From Bacillus mojavensis RO-H-1 = KCTC 3706 (GTDB lineage: Bacteria > Bacillota > Bacilli > Bacillales > Bacillaceae), in contig NZ_JH600294.1 in NCBI RefSeq assembly GCF_000245335.1, forward strand, positions 248,001-312,000: a stretch of 64,000 nt of DNA. The letters run 5' to 3'. Shown piece by piece: positions 63,800-64,000 of this stretch (positions within the stretch are counted from its first letter, which is position 1; each line of letters opens with the position of its first letter). The translations under genes were made by a program, and so were the position numbers. The notes beneath the pieces were generated by a model that saw only the letters and a list, made by a program, of their open reading frames with translations, did no database searches and was not told the DNA's origin.

Positions 63800-64000
63800 C
63801 TACAATTCAGGCAAAAGATCTGTAATTTGTTTGCGGTGTTGCTCCAGCCATTCGGGCAGCTTTAATGATGTCCCCAGCTCATCAAACGTTTCATCTGTCA
63901 TAAAGCCTGGTTCATCTGTGGCGATCTCAAATAAGATGCCTCCTTTTTCCCTGAAATAAATTGATGTGAAATACTCCCTGTCAAGAATTTCTGATGAAGG
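63800..64000 (-). CDS. yodE: Ring-cleaving dioxygenase YodE, C-terminal fragment
   Basis: The last 66 codons at the right edge: [34 protein letters not shown], and [19 protein letters not shown] then TAG. Matches the C-terminal metal-ligand segment ([14 protein letters not shown], Glu ligand) of glyoxalase-fold catechol/hydroquinone dioxygenases such as MhqO/MhqE. Confidence 0.88.
   Translation of the reverse strand, partial: PSSEILDREYFTSIYFREKGGILFEIATDEPGFMTDETFDELGTSLKLPEWLEQHRKQITDLLPEL

Overview
The window is chromosomal DNA of a member of the Bacillus subtilis species complex. From about 14.7 kb to the end, gene content and order follow the B. subtilis csaA-yobQ...yodE segment (csaA, yobQRSTUVW, yozA, yocA-D, des-desKR, yocH, recQ, 6S-2 RNA, azoR1, yocK, dhaS, sqhC-sodF, yocR, yocS, odhAB, yojO to yojA, yodA-yodE), but with many amino-acid differences from the laboratory strain as I remember it. 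The left edge holds the 5' end of pps. All names come from remembered family and strain knowledge; no search was run.

Layout. (1) 0-14.7 kb is an accessory island between pps and csaA, AT-rich and prophage-like. It holds yolB/yolA-like secreted-protein genes, a bsrG/SR4 type I toxin-antitoxin pair (in strain 168 these belong to prophage SPbeta), an array of SUKH (SMI1/KNR4) immunity-type genes next to an LXG polymorphic toxin, a SunI-like immunity protein, a lipase toxin with its secretion domain apparently at the C-terminus beside a DUF1433-like protein, and many very small ORFs. It ends with an SDR/HxlR pair. (2) 14.7-24.9 kb: the CodY-linked small RNA BsrF, csaA, the yobQ-yobT regulator/enzyme cluster with a twin operator, metal regulator yozA (czrA), and envelope genes. 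(3) 25-28 kb: the cold-shock fatty-acid desaturase des with its DesK-DesR two-component system. (4) 28-29.7 kb: a decayed stretch with a sodium/solute symporter remnant. (5) 29.7-34.9 kb: the WalR-type gene yocH, recQ, 6S-2 RNA (bsrB), azoR1 and stress genes. (6) 35-47 kb: dhaS, sqhC-sodF, transporters, and the 2-oxoglutarate dehydrogenase operon. (7) 47-60.8 kb: yojO/yojN, SOD-like yojM, cwlS, yojK, sporulation c-di-AMP cyclase cdaS, a MATE pump, stressosome protein rsbRC, the bacillithiol operon with bshB2, spore gene gerT, and a deleted yojA. (8) 61-64 kb: yodA, the quinone/diamide sensor yodB with its target yodC, then yodD and partial yodE.

A major caveat: about seventeen genes, including housekeeping ones such as odhA, sqhC, azoR1, yobT, yobV, yozB and yojE, are each interrupted by a single-base indel, nearly always in a homopolymer run. 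The simplest reading is uncorrected sequencing error, so these loci are described here as full-length genes that are frameshifted as read. yojA is different: it carries a large internal deletion and an in-frame stop and looks truly dead.

The best candidates for under-described biology are the lipase toxin module (7.6-9.8 kb), the LXG/SUKH array (2.8-6.3 kb), a 26-residue peptide transcript with a 5' hairpin (10.7-10.9 kb), and a small RNA with a consensus promoter beside pps (0.14-0.29 kb).
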